A program made the position numbers and the translations under genes. Positions 32,532 to 41,382 of a DNA stretch of 64,000 nt are shown in pieces (within the stretch, counting starts at the first letter, position 1; every line of letters begins with the position of its first letter). The stretch is from Pontibacter litorisediminis (GTDB lineage Bacteria; Bacteroidota; Bacteroidia; Cytophagales; Hymenobacteraceae). The DNA lies in the NCBI RefSeq assembly GCF_029360645.1, contig NZ_JARDUA010000002.1, positions 620,001 to 684,000 on the forward strand. The letters are read 5' to 3'. The notes below the pieces were generated by a model. It made no database searches, had not been told where the DNA came from, and saw only the letters and a list, made by a program, of their open reading frames with translations.

Positions 32532-33311
32532 ATGAAAACACCATTGTTTTATACGGCCCCGCCTGCCTTTGTCGCTCCACCGGCCTTTAAAGAAACCCTT
32601 CAGAGCCTTTGGGCGTTTGCGCGGCGGCCAAGGTTGCTCAGGCGCGAGCACAATGTGGTGGAGGTTAAGCTGCCGCTCATTTTCCAGCTTGCGTTGGTCG
32701 AATTGGTACTGCAAACGCTGTTGTTTGTTGCGCTTGCGTTGCTGTACAGCACCCTGGGGCTAGAGTATTTGGGTGCCGGTCTTTCAAAGTCTTTCGACGC
32801 TAGCTTTCCTTTTCTACCGCTTTTTGTAGCTGCCGTGTTGTTGGCCCCGGTTACGGAGGAACTCATTTTCAGGCTGCCCCTGGTCTTTTCCGGAAGCTAT
32901 CTGCTGGTCGCTTGCATTACGTTTCTGGTGAGTTTTGGTCCGTCCTTAGCACATGCCTTTGGAGTGCCTTTGCTGTATTATTTTATTGCTGCGGCACTGC
33001 TATTGGCCATGGGTGCCTGGCTGTTGGTTTCGCGGCAGTTACGGGTAAGGCTCCACCTGTTCTGGAGGAAGCACTTTGGGTTTGTCTTTTATACTTCCAC
33101 AGCCGTGTTCTCACTGCTGCACCTGCTTAACTACCAAGGCAGCACCTTACCGTTCGTTATGCTCCTGCCGCTGTTGTTACCTAAGTTTTTGGCAGGCATA
33201 TTTTTAGGCTACGCGCGCCTGCGGCTGGGCTTAGGCTGGGCCGTAGCGCTACACATGTTCAGTAACTTTGTTATACTACTCCTGCTGCTGGGGTACTGGG
33301 CGAGAATCTAA
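32532..33311 (+). CDS. CPBP-family intramembrane metalloprotease
   Basis: 259 residues with about seven membrane helices. The CPBP (Rce1/Abi) signature is present: EELIFR at 109-114 (motif EExxxR), a second motif FSLLHLLNY (about 194-202) and a C-terminal motif with ALHMFSNFVILLLL. His residues of motifs 2 and 3 would complete the active site with the Glu pair. Members process prenylated or small secreted peptides, or give bacteriocin immunity; the substrate here is unknown. The leader (about 32460-32510) is extremely AT-rich. It converges on the phosphorylase gene with a shared terminator. Confidence 0.9.
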   Translation: MKTPLFYTAPPAFVAPPAFKETLQSLWAFARRPRLLRREHNVVEVKLPLIFQLALVELVLQTLLFVALALLYSTLGLEYLGAGLSKSFDASFPFLPLFVAAVLLAPVTEELIFRLPLVFSGSYLLVACITFLVSFGPSLAHAFGVPLLYYFIAAALLLAMGAWLLVSRQLRVRLHLFWRKHFGFVFYTSTAVFSLLHLLNYQGSTLPFVMLLPLLLPKFLAGIFLGYARLRLGLGWAVALHMFSNFVILLLLLGYWARI

Positions 33312-33319
33312 GCATATAA

Positions 33320-33355
33320 AAAAGGCCTGAAACATACATATGCCTCAGGCCTTTT
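33320..33355. terminator. Bidirectional terminator between convergent genes
   Basis: AAAAGGCCTGA (33320-33330) / TCAGGCCTTTT (33345-33355) with a 14-base loop; T-runs result on both strands. Serves the CPBP gene (+) and the nucleoside phosphorylase gene (-). Confidence 0.88.
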
Positions 33356-33381
33356 AGGAGATCGTTCCTCAAAAACTCCTG

Positions 33382-34194
33382 CTACGCACGTCTCACCAGC
33401 TCGCGAATCAGCAATGTCATGCGGGGCTCCGCAATAGCGGCGGCCTCTAAAATATCTGCCAGCACCACTTTCTTGATGCGGTCGGGCGTGCACATATCCG
33501 TGATCACAGAAACAGCGAAAACGGGCATACCCATGTGGCGGGCCGCAATTACCTCCGGCACCGTAGACATGCCCACGGCGTCCGCACCTATGATGCTTAG
33601 GTAACGGTATTCGGCCGGTGTTTCCAGCATTGGGCCAGGCACACTTACGTATACCCCCTCCTGTACGGTAAAGCCGGCGTCCTCGGCAATTACCATGGCT
33701 TCACGCACCATGTGCTCGTCATACACCTCGCTCATGTCCGGGAACCGCGGCCCCAATTCGTCCGCATTCTTACCAATTAGCGGGTTGCTTGGCTGCAGGT
33801 TGATGTGGTCTGTGATCACCATCAGGTCTGAGGTGTTAAACTGCGGGTTCAGGCCACCGGCAGCGTTGGACACAAAGAGCTTCTGCACCCCCAGCAGCTT
33901 CATCACGCGTACCGGAAACACCACCTGCTCCATGCTGTAGCCTTCGTAGAAATGGAAGCGGCCCTGCATTACCACCACCCGGCGATCCGCGAGCCGCCCG
34001 AAAATCAGTTTGCCAGAATGGCTCTCTACCGTAGAAACCGGGAAGTTCGGGATTTCGGCGTAAGGTATGGCATGAGCCACCTCCAGCTCGTTTACCAGCG
34101 CCCCCAGGCCGGTGCCAAGTATAATTCCGAACTCCGGCGCAAAGTCGCCAATCAGTCTTTTAATATGCTCTGTGGATTCCCGTAGTTGCTGCAT
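33382..34194 (-). CDS. punA: Purine-nucleoside phosphorylase, trimeric (class II) type
   Basis: 270 residues. Cleaves purine (deoxy)nucleosides with phosphate to base and (deoxy)ribose 1-phosphate. Family motifs: GTGLGALV (phosphate loop), ESHSGKLIFG, GRFHFYEGY, SNAAGGLNP and IGADAVGMSTVPE. The position corresponding to Asn243 of mammalian PNP, in the motif usually reading ITN, is Asp here (VSVITDMC); this residue contacts the purine and influences 6-oxo versus 6-amino purine preference. The start at 34194 is right before the conserved N-terminal helix. Monocistronic, with 285 bases upstream that hold only direct repeats of the GAATGAGTGAATG kind and the sppA terminator. The symbol is by family. 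Confidence 0.93.
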   Translation of the reverse strand: MQQLRESTEHIKRLIGDFAPEFGIILGTGLGALVNELEVAHAIPYAEIPNFPVSTVESHSGKLIFGRLADRRVVVMQGRFHFYEGYSMEQVVFPVRVMKLLGVQKLFVSNAAGGLNPQFNTSDLMVITDHINLQPSNPLIGKNADELGPRFPDMSEVYDEHMVREAMVIAEDAGFTVQEGVYVSVPGPMLETPAEYRYLSIIGADAVGMSTVPEVIAARHMGMPVFAVSVITDMCTPDRIKKVVLADILEAAAIAEPRMTLLIRELVRRA

Positions 34195-34399
34195 CGTATA
34201 ATTTTGAATGAGTGAATGAGCGAATGGGTGAATCAGTTCCTACCTTTCGCAAGACGAAGTAACACGTTTGCCTTGTCTGCTAAAATGACTTTCATCATGC
34301 CCCTTATATACGCTCTGCCTAAAATTCATACTAGTGAGCTACCATCAGATGCAGCCACCCGTATAGGTGGGCAAGTTGCAAAAAAATAGCAAGCCCTGA

Positions 34400-34438
34400 A
34401 AACAAAAGCGCCTCCAGGTCGGTGTCCTGGAGGCGCTT
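34400..34438 (-). terminator. Intrinsic terminator of sppA
   Basis: AAGCGCCTCCAGG (34406-34418) / CCTGGAGGCGCTT (34426-34438), 13-bp perfect stem, loop of 7; on the minus strand followed by TTTGTTTTC. It lies 41 bases after the sppA stop. Confidence 0.92.
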
Positions 34439-34479
34439 CTTATACTTGTACAGAGATCCTGAGTTACACTCAATCCGTG

Positions 34480-36240
34480 TTACTCTACCGTCATTTCGTA
34501 CGGCATGCGGGCCTGGGCTCCCACCAGCGTGGAGACTTTCTTGTAGAGCTTGTAGTATGGGTACAGCTCTCCCATCTCTGCCTTGATGGCCTGTTCTTTG
34601 GCTTTGGACCCCATATCGCCCATCAGCTCATCGAAAAATGATTTGCGGGCCGGCAGCTCCTTCAGGCGGTAATCGTCTTCTACCCCTGCCCTTTTCACAG
34701 CGATGGCAATGGCTTCATCCAGGCCACCGTACAGGTCCACCAGCTTGCGCTCCTTGGCTTCGGTACCAGACCAAACACGGCCGGAGGCATACTCCTTCAG
34801 CTGGTCCTGCGTCATGTTGCGGCCCTGGGCGGCTTTGCTTGTGAACACCTCATAGATCTGGTCGATCTGGTGCTGCATGATTTCTTTTTCCTGCTCCGTC
34901 ATGGGGCGGCTAATGGTCGGCATGTCCGAGAACTTGCCGGTGCTTACGTGGTCCACCGTGATGCCCAGCTTATCGTTCAGGAAGCCCTGCATGTTAGGAA
35001 TCACGCCGAATACGCCAATGCTACCCGTAATGGTGTTAGGGTGCGCCACAATGGTATCGCAGCCCATGGCAATGTAGTAACCGCCCGATGCCGCCACATC
35101 CGACATGGAGGCAATAACAGGCTTCTCTTTTTTAGCCAGCTGCACCTCACGCCAGATGATATCCGAAGCCAGGGCGCTACCACCCGGAGAACTGATGCGC
35201 AGCACGATCGCCTTCACATTTTTATCCAGGCGGGCCTCCCGAATCGCCTCGGAGTAACGGCGGCCGCCGATGTTGTCCTCATCACCCTCGCCATCCACGA
35301 TATCGCCTTCGGCATAAATCACGGCAATGCGGTTTTTGGAGGTGCTGATGTTCTCGTCTTTCACCTTCTTATACTTGGAGAGCTGCACCAGCTCCAGTTT
35401 GTCCTTGTCTTCGATGCCGATCTGCTCCTTCATGTACGAAACAGCCTCGTCGAAATAGCCGATGTCGGTAATGAGCTTATACTTCTTCGCATCCTCCGGA
35501 TCACGCACCAACAGGTTATCCTGCACGGTCTTCAGCTCCGCAGGCGCAATGTTGCGGGTTTTGGCTATTTGCTGCAGCTGGTAGTTGTTCATGGAGTTCA
35601 GGAAGGAGTTGAGCTGCTCTCGGTTTGCCTCACTGGCCTTCTCCAGGAAGAAAGGCTCCACAGCGCTCTTGTAGGTTCCTACCTTAAAGATCTGAGCCTC
35701 GATGTCCAGCTTGTCGAGCAGGCGCTTAAAGAAGTACAGCTCGGAGCTCATGCCGTTAAACTCTACGGTGCCCATGGGGTTCATGTAGATTTTATCAGCC
35801 ACAGAAGCCAGGTAATAGGCTTTCTCAGTTGAAAGGTCGGTGTAGGAAACGATAAACTTGCCGGACTCCTTAAAGTCGATCAGGTCGTTTCGGATCTCCT
35901 CCAGCTTGCCCATGCCGGCATCGACATAGGTCATGTTCAGGAAGATGCCCTTGATGTTATCGTCGTTCTTGGCGCGGCGGATAGAGGCCTTGATCTGGTC
36001 CAGGCCGTCGGTGCTGGAGAAACCGCCAAACGAAAAGCCAAGTTCAGAGAGCGGGTCTTTCGGGTCACGCTCCGATATGGGTTTGTCTAGTTTGAGTTCC
36101 AGCACAGCGTTGTCGGCTATTTTCACTTCGTCGCCGGAGCCTACGCTGGCAGCAATACCAATCAGCAACAGAATGCTGATGAAGAAGAATATGAGCAGGC
36201 CTACAATGGTAGCCAGCACATATTTCAGGAAGTTTAGCAT
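34480..36240 (-). CDS. sppA: Signal peptide peptidase SppA, 67-kDa type
   Basis: 586 residues: one N-terminal membrane helix (about 8-33) and two tandem S49 domains. The catalytic lysine lies in the first domain (VGTYKSAVEPF) and the nucleophilic serine in the second (DVAASGGYYIAM), as in E. coli SppA, where the dyad is shared between domains. It degrades cleaved signal peptides in the inner membrane. Length matches the long form. Monocistronic with strong terminator; AT-rich leader with TATACTT words upstream (36285-36300). Confidence 0.95.
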   Translation of the reverse strand: MLNFLKYVLATIVGLLIFFFISILLLIGIAASVGSGDEVKIADNAVLELKLDKPISERDPKDPLSELGFSFGGFSSTDGLDQIKASIRRAKNDDNIKGIFLNMTYVDAGMGKLEEIRNDLIDFKESGKFIVSYTDLSTEKAYYLASVADKIYMNPMGTVEFNGMSSELYFFKRLLDKLDIEAQIFKVGTYKSAVEPFFLEKASEANREQLNSFLNSMNNYQLQQIAKTRNIAPAELKTVQDNLLVRDPEDAKKYKLITDIGYFDEAVSYMKEQIGIEDKDKLELVQLSKYKKVKDENISTSKNRIAVIYAEGDIVDGEGDEDNIGGRRYSEAIREARLDKNVKAIVLRISSPGGSALASDIIWREVQLAKKEKPVIASMSDVAASGGYYIAMGCDTIVAHPNTITGSIGVFGVIPNMQGFLNDKLGITVDHVSTGKFSDMPTISRPMTEQEKEIMQHQIDQIYEVFTSKAAQGRNMTQDQLKEYASGRVWSGTEAKERKLVDLYGGLDEAIAIAVKRAGVEDDYRLKELPARKSFFDELMGDMGSKAKEQAIKAEMGELYPYYKLYKKVSTLVGAQARMPYEMTVE

Positions 36241-36397
36241 GGTATGTTAATGGTTTAAAATTGGTTCGTTTTACTTCAGGAGTACTATACTCCTATACTT
36301 GTTAAGCAAATTTAGAGCTTAAAGTTCATCTGCCCCGCCCCAACTCGACCAACCACGCCTATTTATAGACAAACCTATGCCACTAAAAACCGAGAAC

Positions 36398-36601
36398 TTA
36401 TGGTAATGTAAAGTATTTTGGAATATCGGACAAGCTTCCCGCCCAATAAGGCCGCATGCCCAGGTAGCGCCTCCGGAAGTATATCAGCGCAATAGTGCCT
36501 GCCACCGTCAGGATACCGCCAAAGGCGTAGCCCAGCAGCCCCCACACAATGTAGAAGGCAACCAGCGCTACAATAGAAAGTATAAACACCACTCTGCTCA
36601 T
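36398..36601 (-). CDS. Small two-helix membrane protein, unknown function
   Basis: 67 residues from the ATG at 36601 (MSRVVFILSIVALVAFYIVW); the frame is open to 36694 but the extension is polar and low-complexity. It has two close hydrophobic helices (about 3-21 and 24-43), then a basic, aromatic tail (FRRRYLGMRPYW). No known family. It lies 96 bases downstream of rarA, same strand, and may be co-transcribed with it. Confidence 0.6.
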   Translation of the reverse strand: MSRVVFILSIVALVAFYIVWGLLGYAFGGILTVAGTIALIYFRRRYLGMRPYWAGSLSDIPKYFTLP

Positions 36602-36697
36602 GTTTGGTTGTTGGTTGGTGGTAGATGGTCCTTCGCCCGTTCTTTTCCTGCTCGCACTGTTATAGTTCGTTGAGTTCGAACAACAAATACCCAAAAA

Positions 36698-37966
36698 CTA
36701 ATACCGGTATTTCTTCCCCCACTGTGCCTGCAGCTGCTTGAGCAGGTCGCGCTCGCGGGCGTTACTGCCGGGCTGGTAAAGGGCGGTGTTGCTAAGCTCC
36801 TGCGGCATGAACTCCTGCTGCACGAAATTGCCTTCGTAGTCGTGGGCGTACTTGTAGTTGTTGCCGTAGCCGATTTCCTTCATCAGTTTGGTTGGGGCGT
36901 TGCGGATATGCAGCGGCACGGGCAGGTTTCCGGTTTGCTGCACCAGTGCCCGCGCGGTCTTGATCGCTTTATAGCTGGCATTGCTCTTAGGTGAGGTAGC
37001 CAAATATATTGTGCACTGCGAGAGGATGATCTCCGCCTCCGGGTACCCGATCATCTGCACTGCCTGGAAGCAGTTGGTAGCCATCAGCAGCGCGTTGGCA
37101 TTTGCCAGGCCGATATCCTCGGAGGCAGCAATGAGCAACCTGCGGGCGATGAACTTGGGGTCTTCGCCGCCCTCGATCATGCGGGCCAGCCAGTACACGG
37201 CCGCATTAGGGTCGGAGCCGCGGATAGACTTGATGAAAGCGGAAACCAAATCATAATGCATCTCCCCGCTCTTGTCATACATCACGATGTTCTGCTGCGC
37301 CACCTGCTTTACCAGCTCGTTCGTGATCACGACTTCATCGGCCTTCACGCCCTCTGCCACGATCTCCAGCAGGTTCAGCAGTTTGCGGGCATCGCCGCCG
37401 GAGATGGTCAGCAGCGCCTCATACTCCTGTACCCGAACCTTACGGTACTGCATCCACTCGTCCTGCGCCAGCGCCTTGTCCACCAGCTCTATTAGTTCAT
37501 CCTTGCTCAGGTGCTTCAGAATATATACCTGGCAACGCGACAGCAAAGCCGAGATCACCTCGAACGACGGGTTTTCAGTCGTAGCGCCTACTAGTGTTAC
37601 TACGCCCTTTTCCACGGCCCCCAGCAGCGCGTCCTGCTGCGACTTGTTAAAGCGGTGGATCTCGTCGATAAACAGCACCGTGCCCTGCCGTTTCTTGGCC
37701 TGGTCGATCACTTCCCGGATGTCTTTCACGCCGGAGTTGATGGCGCTCAGCGCCACAAAAGGCACTTTCATCTGGTTGGCGATGATATTAGCCAATGTGG
37801 TTTTGCCCACGCCAGGAGGTCCCCACAAGATCATACTTGGTATTACACCGCCCTCTATGTAGCGGCGCAGGATGCCATCAGGCCCTACCAAATGCTTTTG
37901 CCCATAGTACTGATCGAGGTTGTGGGGCCGCATGCGCTCGGCCAAAGGTATGTTCGGGTGATTCAT
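36698..37966 (-). CDS. rarA: Replication-associated recombination AAA+ ATPase RarA
   Basis: 422 residues. N-terminal PLAERMRPHNLDQYYGQKHL, Walker A GPPGVGKTTLA, Walker B LFIDEIHRFNKSQQDALL, sensor TTENPSFEV, arginine-finger region SRCQVY, and the C-terminal MgsA-type tetramerisation region (KYAHDYEGNFVQQEFMP). RarA (MgsA) acts at stalled replication forks with SSB and RecA. I start at the ATG at 37966, which fits the family N-terminus; the frame continues to 38056 in poor sequence. The structured repeat copy C lies directly upstream. Confidence 0.94.
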   Translation of the reverse strand: MNHPNIPLAERMRPHNLDQYYGQKHLVGPDGILRRYIEGGVIPSMILWGPPGVGKTTLANIIANQMKVPFVALSAINSGVKDIREVIDQAKKRQGTVLFIDEIHRFNKSQQDALLGAVEKGVVTLVGATTENPSFEVISALLSRCQVYILKHLSKDELIELVDKALAQDEWMQYRKVRVQEYEALLTISGGDARKLLNLLEIVAEGVKADEVVITNELVKQVAQQNIVMYDKSGEMHYDLVSAFIKSIRGSDPNAAVYWLARMIEGGEDPKFIARRLLIAASEDIGLANANALLMATNCFQAVQMIGYPEAEIILSQCTIYLATSPKSNASYKAIKTARALVQQTGNLPVPLHIRNAPTKLMKEIGYGNNYKYAHDYEGNFVQQEFMPQELSNTALYQPGSNARERDLLKQLQAQWGKKYRY

Positions 37967-38065
37967 CTGCTCTCTTCTTTCTCCGGAATCGGTTAAAGAC
38001 AAAGCTACGAATTTGCAGGCAAAGAGGTAAGTATAAAACCGCGTGGTTTGTTTCAACCGGCCTTC

Positions 38066-38770
38066 CGAAGTGCAAGCGTCCGCTTGTGTTGTTGCTGCTT
38101 TAGCTGCCGCTCTCTACAACCGGAACGAGGTTATCCCTTCGCTGCCGTGGGCATGTAACCGGTGCCTTCCTCGCTGTTTCAAACATCCTTTTCCGTAACT
38201 TTTCTACTGCGGATTTCTTAATCACTGTAAGCCATACTTGCTTTGGTTATCTTCATACTTCTCTGGCGCAAGCGTCCGCTTGTGCCTTGCTTAGCCGCTG
38301 TTTCCCCGCTAGCGCGAACTTGTAGCTCGTGCTTTCTCTATTGCCACTGCTTCCTACAACTCGACACAAGCTATCCATACTAGCTACTGCTTATCCACAG
38401 CCTTACAAGCGGCTCTTTTCATAGCCAGCTTTGGTGCTCTCCAGCCCGAGAGGGCTCGTCTTCGGGCATCGCGCTGGGAGCTTTTCCTTTGCTCCTGACG
38501 TCGCAATGCCTCACTGGCGTTCGGCACCGGAAAAACTCGCATAGGCGCACAACCCAAAGACTGGGAACATTTTGATAGCCACAGCTGACGGAGCTTGAAC
38601 CATACTCCCTCCCCTGTTTTTAGGGGAGGGTCGGGGTGGGGTAAAGCCCCCCTTGGAAGGGAGCAGAGGGATGGTAATCTCCTGCGGGCAATTCCCCTCT
38701 TGGGAGGGGCAAGGGGTGGGTTTATACTTCTGCTGATGCTACTCCAACTGCCATGAAACTTATGACTTGA
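38066..38770 (+). repeat. Structured intergenic repeat, copy C
   Basis: Fills most of the 925-base gap upstream of rarA. Modules: GTGCAAGCGTCCGCTTGTG (about 38071-38089), TGCGGATTTC segment (about 38209), GGCGCAAGCGTCCGCTTGTG (about 38275), GCGCGAACTTGTAGCTCGTGC (about 38311), AGCTATCCATACTAGCT (about 38356), core 38429-38567, CCCCTGTTTTTAGGGG (about 38611-38626), and CCCCTCTTGGGAGGGG (about 38695-38710). Core stem GAGcTTTTCC (38478-38487) / GGAAAAaCTC (38529-38538). Plus orientation. No gene seen in 37967-38891. Confidence 0.8.
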
Positions 38771-38891
38771 GCAGCAGCAATGACAAGCTCTCCTCATGGG
38801 GTGGGGGCCATCGAAAAAGCTAAGGAGGGGCTGGGGTGGTTGGACCCGGTGCCGCAACGCTCCCTTCCCCCTACTTAATAAATGGGTAAAT

Positions 38892-40034
38892 TTACTTATG
38901 CGGGGGCTCTATCTTATTTTGCTCCTCCAGCTTTTTGCGCACACTGTCGCTGCGCCTGCGCAGTACCGGCAGGTCCATCGGGCTGTGCTCCGGCCGCTCA
39001 TCGCCGAACAGCACACCCCACTGCTTAAACTGCTCGGTGCGGTCGAACACCACCTTCAGCATGGCAATAACGGGGAGGGAGAGGAACATGCCGGCTATCC
39101 CTGCAATTTCGCCGCCCAGCACCACCCCCACAATGGTGGCCAGCGCGTTGATCCTTACCTTGGAGCCCACGATGCGCGGCATCAGGATGTTGTTGTCCAG
39201 GAACTGCACCGCCGCAATGGTGCCCAGCACCGCCAGCACCGGCCAGAGCTCCTCCGAAGAAGCCAGCGTCAGCAGCACCCCAATGATGTTGCCCAGCAGT
39301 GCGCCCACGTACGGGATCAGGTTCAGAAAAGCGAAGATCACCCCGATCAGTAGCGCATGCTTTATGCCGATGATCATCAGGATGCCGCCCAGAAGAATGG
39401 TCATGTAGGTAACCTGTATCAGCAGGCCGAAGAGGTAGCTTTTGATGATCACCTGTATCTCATCCAGCGTTTCCTCTACTTTCTCGTGCCGCTCCCTCGG
39501 GAACCACAGGAACACAAAGCGCAGCAGCAGATTCTTGTAAAACAGCAGCAGGAAAATATAGATAGGCAGCAAACCAAGGAACACCAGCGTGCCCGTAACA
39601 CTTCCGGCCACGCCCCCCAGCAGGTTGCCAGCGTAGTTCAGCAGGTTATTGCTCTGCTCCCGGATAAACGCCGTTTGCTCCTGCGTAGAGATAGGCGTTT
39701 TGCTACCAATCCACTCGCTCAGGGCGTTCAGGTGGTTCATCACATTTTTCTGGATGGTGGGGAAGTCGCGGATCAGAATGCTCATCTGGGACGAGAAAAA
39801 CCAGACGATGCCCCCCAGGATGATGATGAGCGCAAGCAGGCTGATACCAATGGCCACGGCATCGGGGAAGTGGCGCTGCCGGAAAAACCGGTAGATTGGG
39901 AGCAGCATAATACTGATAAAAAATGCCATCAGCAGCGGGGCGAGCAAGTCTTTGCCTAAAACAATGATCCACCCCAGGAAAAAAAGCCCGGTTATTTCAA
40001 TGGCCCTCCGGACCGTCAGCGGCAGTTGGTTCAT
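38892..40034 (-). CDS. AI-2E family (PerM/YdiK-like) transporter
   Basis: 380 residues with about eight membrane helices and the family hallmarks: an N-terminal helix pair (FFISIMLLPIYRFFRQR), a soluble region after helix 3 (about 85-135) and the conserved C-terminal helices FAFLNLIPYVGALLGNIIGV and LATIVGVVLGGEIAGIAGMF. E. coli TqsA exports autoinducer 2, but many members have other or unknown substrates, including Na+/H+ exchange, so the substrate is open. Divergent from the DMT transporter gene with a 63-base gap, so their promoters must overlap. Confidence 0.9.
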   Translation of the reverse strand: MNQLPLTVRRAIEITGLFFLGWIIVLGKDLLAPLLMAFFISIMLLPIYRFFRQRHFPDAVAIGISLLALIIILGGIVWFFSSQMSILIRDFPTIQKNVMNHLNALSEWIGSKTPISTQEQTAFIREQSNNLLNYAGNLLGGVAGSVTGTLVFLGLLPIYIFLLLFYKNLLLRFVFLWFPRERHEKVEETLDEIQVIIKSYLFGLLIQVTYMTILLGGILMIIGIKHALLIGVIFAFLNLIPYVGALLGNIIGVLLTLASSEELWPVLAVLGTIAAVQFLDNNILMPRIVGSKVRINALATIVGVVLGGEIAGIAGMFLSLPVIAMLKVVFDRTEQFKQWGVLFGDERPEHSPMDLPVLRRRSDSVRKKLEEQNKIEPPHK

Positions 40035-40097
40035 TTGTGTATCTCTTCTCTTTTGTCCTTATACGGCGGGAACAGAAATAGCACGTACCTTTGCTGG

Positions 40098-40994
40098 ATG
40101 AACAAACAATTACAGGTGCACGGGGCTCTTTTTCTGGTGGCTCTGATCTACGGAAGCAACTACAGCGTAGCCAAAGCAGTAATGCCTGCCTACATGGGGC
40201 CATTCGGGCTGATCGTGATTCGGGTGGTGTCGGCAGCGATCTTCTTTGGCTTTTTCAGCAGGCTGGTGACAAGAGAGAAAATCGTAGGCTGGAACGACAA
40301 CCTGCGCGCCATACTTTGCGGCGTAACGGGCGTGGCCATTAACCAACTCTGCTTCTTTGCCGGCTTAAACCTAACGGCACCCATCAACGCGGCCCTGCTC
40401 ATGGTCATCGTGCCGGTGGTGGTGCTGGTGTTCTCAGCCATTCTCCTGCGCGAGCGCATCAGCAAGCGGAAAGTGGGGGGTATCGCGCTGGCTTTTACAG
40501 GTGCTTTTCTGCTCATTTACACGTCCAGCAGCGAACATACGACCGGCAACCTTTGGGGCGATTTGCTCATCATCCTGAATGCTACCTCCTTTGGTTTATA
40601 CCTGGTGCTGGTAAAACCCTTGATGCAGAAGTATAATGCCTTTACTGTCGTAAGCCGCATTTTCACGGTTGGCGCTATCATTGTGGTTCCGTTTGGCTGG
40701 CAGCAGGTGCTGGCGCCAAATTATGGTTCCTTCCCTACCTCAATCTGGGTGGCTATTGCTTTTATGGTGATTGCGGTAACCATCATTGCCTACCTGTTTA
40801 ACACCTGGGCCTTGCGTTATGCCAACCCCTCGTTGGTGGGTGCCTACATTTACCTGCAGCCGGTGCTGGCTATATGTATAGCCATCGGGGTGGGCAAGGA
40901 TGTGTTTACACTTCAGAAGGCGCTTTATGCTTTGCTGATCTTTGCCGGCGTATACCTGGTGAGCCGCACACGGCAGACAGTGACGGAGGGATAA
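40098..40994 (+). CDS. DMT-superfamily (EamA) transporter
   Basis: 298 residues, ten predicted helices formed by two EamA repeats (about 8-140 and 152-290). Typical elements are LIYGSNYSVAKAVMP, the repeat ends LLRERISKRKVGGIALAFTG and LQPVLAICIAIGVGKDVFT. Exports metabolites, amino acids or drugs; the substrate is not predictable. The ATG at 40098 begins the first helix; the frame is open to 40026 but the extension is not hydrophobic. A strong terminator follows. Confidence 0.92.
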   Translation: MNKQLQVHGALFLVALIYGSNYSVAKAVMPAYMGPFGLIVIRVVSAAIFFGFFSRLVTREKIVGWNDNLRAILCGVTGVAINQLCFFAGLNLTAPINAALLMVIVPVVVLVFSAILLRERISKRKVGGIALAFTGAFLLIYTSSSEHTTGNLWGDLLIILNATSFGLYLVLVKPLMQKYNAFTVVSRIFTVGAIIVVPFGWQQVLAPNYGSFPTSIWVAIAFMVIAVTIIAYLFNTWALRYANPSLVGAYIYLQPVLAICIAIGVGKDVFTLQKALYALLIFAGVYLVSRTRQTVTEG

Positions 40995-41005
40995 GCCTAG
41001 ACCAT

Positions 41006-41037
41006 AAAAGGGGACCCGCTTCAATGGGTCCCCTTTT
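41006..41037 (+). terminator. Intrinsic terminator of the EamA gene
   Basis: AAAAGGGGACCC (41006-41017) / GGGTCCCCTTTT (41026-41037), loop of 8, then further T. It may also serve the type IX tail remnant on the other strand. Confidence 0.9.
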
Positions 41038-41053
41038 TGTTCAGCTTTACTGG

Positions 41054-41221
41054 TTACTTTGTCAGCACCAGCTTTTCGCGGTACAGGTGGTTGTTTACCG
41101 ACACCTCGCACACATATACCCCGGTTGGCAAGCCACCGGCATTTATCTCTAGCTGTTGAAGGCCTTTCTCCAACTGCTGGTTAAGCAGCTTCTGATTTGC
41201 TGCATGATGGGTGCAAAACCG
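41054..41221 (-). pseudogene. Remnant of a type IX secretion C-terminal sorting domain
   Basis: An open stretch of 55 codons on the minus strand, without an in-frame ATG and bounded upstream by a TAG (41222-41224). It ends GGLPTGVYVCEVSVNN then HLYREKLVLTK-stop. G-[LI]-x-x-G-x-Y-x-[CV]-x-[LV] followed by a basic K-[LV]-[LV]-[LV]-x-K end is the hallmark of type A T9SS sorting tails. The body of the cargo protein is missing, so this is a decayed 3' end, not a functional gene. It lies between two terminators. It implies that the genome has, or had, a type IX secretion system; none of its machinery is in this window. Confidence 0.65.
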
Positions 41222-41328
41222 CTATAGCTTTTGTTACGAAACAGTGGCGATCTCCTGCTCCGGTGCTGTAGAAAGGCTAACATCGCAACAGCACAAATCA
41301 GCAGCGAACCTTACCCTGCTGCCAAAAA

Positions 41329-41360
41329 AAAGCCCTGCCAGATTTCTCCGGCAGGGCTTT
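41329..41360 (-). terminator. Intrinsic terminator of the DEAD-box helicase gene
   Basis: AAAGCCCTGCC (41329-41339) / GGCAGGGCTTT (41350-41360); on the minus strand followed by eight T residues in all. It lies 23 bases past the helicase stop. Confidence 0.92.
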
Positions 41361-41382
41361 TAATACTTTATACGCAGCTTCT

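Noticed and set aside
34870..35832. 320-codon antisense ORF opposite sppA
   Set aside because: SppA is clearly real with both catalytic motifs; the antisense frame is His/Val-rich without any family pattern.
38384..38857. 157-codon ORF inside repeat copy C
   Set aside because: It covers the structured core; other copies have no matching open frame, so the repeat is not protein-coding.
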